Source of the DNA: Thermoleophilia bacterium
Lineage (GTDB): Bacteria > Actinomycetota > Thermoleophilia > Gaiellales > Gaiellaceae
DNA length: 5,520 nt
Direction of reading: 5' to 3'
Assembly: GCA_014534155.1 (NCBI GenBank)
Contig: JACVSB010000129.1
Location: 1-5,520 of the forward strand
Shown here: positions 4,990-5,520 of the stretch, one piece after another
How the letters are laid out: each line of letters opens with the position of its first letter
Position numbering within the stretch: position 1 is the stretch's first letter
The notes under the pieces: generated by a model
Seen by the model: only the letters and a program-made list of their open reading frames with translations
Told to the model about the DNA's origin: nothing
Database searches by the model: none
Program-made: the position numbers and the translations under genes

Positions 4990-5520
4990 CTAGCCGAGCA
5001 CGGGCTGGGGCCGAAGCTCCGCGAGCGCGCGCCGCCGATCGTCGTCGCCCGTGCGGTCGAGCGTGAGAATCCCGTCCAGGTGGTCGAGCTCGTGCTGGAT
5101 CACGCGCGCGTCGAGACCCTCTGCTTCCACCCGAAGCTCCTCGCCGGCCGGCGAGCGGGCGGCGAGGGTGACGGCGACCGGCCGCTCGACGGGGACGGCC
5201 ACGGAGGCGGCCCCGAGCGAGAGGCACCCCTCGTCGGCGACCTCGGTCTCCTCGCCCGTGGCGACGAGCTCCGGGTTGACGAGCGCGACGGGCGGCGCCC
5301 CCTCCTCCGTCTGGTAGACGAGCACGCGCTGCAGCAGCCCGATCTGCGGGGCGGCGAGGCCGACCCCGCGGGCGTCCTGCATCAGGCGGCCCATGCGCTC
5401 GACGAGCGCCGCGAGTGCCGCGTCGAAGTGCTCCACGTCTCTCGCCTGCATGCGCAGGACGGGGTCCGGGTACTGGCGCACCTGCGCGAGCGCGATCCGC
5501 CGCCGGGCCTCGCGCTCGGC
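4990..5520 (-). CDS. def: Peptide deformylase, 5' end outside the window
   Basis: Metal-dependent hydrolase that removes the formyl group from the N-terminal methionine of new proteins in the cytoplasm, releasing formate. All three family motifs are present. Counting from the GTG at 5481, they are GVGLAAPQIG (39-48), EGCLS (84-88, metal ligand Cys86) and HELDH (130-134, ligands His130 and His134 with catalytic Glu131). The stop is TAG at 4992-4990. From GTG 5481 the protein would have 163 residues, a normal length. However, the frame stays open to the window edge, reading AEREARRRIALAQ before VRQYPDPVL. No Shine-Dalgarno-like purine run precedes that GTG, and homologues usually have a few residues before the RQYxDPVL segment. 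I therefore infer that the true start lies upstream and mark the gene as partial. fmt follows two bases later, the classic def-fmt pair. The identity is near certain; the start is not. Confidence 0.95.
   Translation of the reverse strand, partial: AEREARRRIALAQVRQYPDPVLRMQARDVEHFDAALAALVERMGRLMQDARGVGLAAPQIGLLQRVLVYQTEEGAPPVALVNPELVATGEETEVADEGCLSLGAASVAVPVERPVAVTLAARSPAGEELRVEAEGLDARVIQHELDHLDGILTLDRTGDDDRRRALAELRPQPVLG

Noticed and set aside
4988..5227. Upstream extension of fmt to an in-frame start at 5227
   Set aside because: The added 80 residues are def read in another frame; the product resembles Fmt only from the GTG at 4987.
1..5520. tRNA or rRNA genes, CRISPR arrays, insertion sequences, phage or defence genes
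   Set aside because: No repeats, transposase or integrase motifs or RNA gene signatures were seen; conserved housekeeping genes occupy essentially the whole window.

Overview
This is a very G+C-rich (roughly three quarters by eye) bacterial chromosome segment packed with genes, all read from the minus strand. Codons end almost always in G or C, GTG starts dominate and genes overlap by four bases. The order def-fmt-rsmB-rpe-ribD-ribE-ribB(A) matches the arrangement known in Actinobacteria; Mycobacterium tuberculosis keeps fmt, fmu/rsmB, rpe, ribG, ribC and ribA2 in that order with insertions. Protein details, such as the compact Fmt and RibD and an Rpe with an HPGYSGQ-type loop, suggest a deep actinobacterial lineage (Thermoleophilia/Solirubrobacterales-like). 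That placement is an inference from memory of similar proteins, not a search.

Layout in transcription order, from the right edge leftwards. Peptide deformylase (def) runs in from beyond position 5520 and ends at 4990. Methionyl-tRNA formyltransferase (fmt, 4987-4157) starts two bases after def. The 16S rRNA m5C967 methyltransferase (rsmB, 4160-2820) overlaps fmt by GTGA. Ribulose-phosphate 3-epimerase (rpe, 2823-2152) overlaps rsmB by ATGA. The bifunctional deaminase/reductase (ribD, 2155-1163) overlaps rpe by GTGA. Riboflavin synthase (ribE, 1122-520) and the 3,4-dihydroxy-2-butanone-4-phosphate synthase domain of ribB/ribBA (500 to beyond position 1) follow after short gaps. No stretch over 300 bases lacks a gene. 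I see no RNA gene, mobile element, CRISPR array or convincing terminator.

The right half (def, fmt, rsmB) serves translation: formylation of initiator Met-tRNA, removal of the formyl group from new proteins, and rRNA methylation. The left half is riboflavin synthesis. RibD carries out two steps of the pyrimidine branch, RibB makes the four-carbon unit from ribulose 5-phosphate, and RibE carries out the last step. Rpe sits between the two halves and interconverts ribulose 5-phosphate, the RibB substrate, with xylulose 5-phosphate.

This is core housekeeping sequence and I found no new system in it. The points most worth a second look are: matching TANNNT-(7 bases)-GTG arrangements at ribE and ribB, which suggest internal leaderless promoters; a glutamine where Escherichia coli RibB has its metal-binding histidine; and a strong GC hairpin just inside the unconserved start of rsmB.
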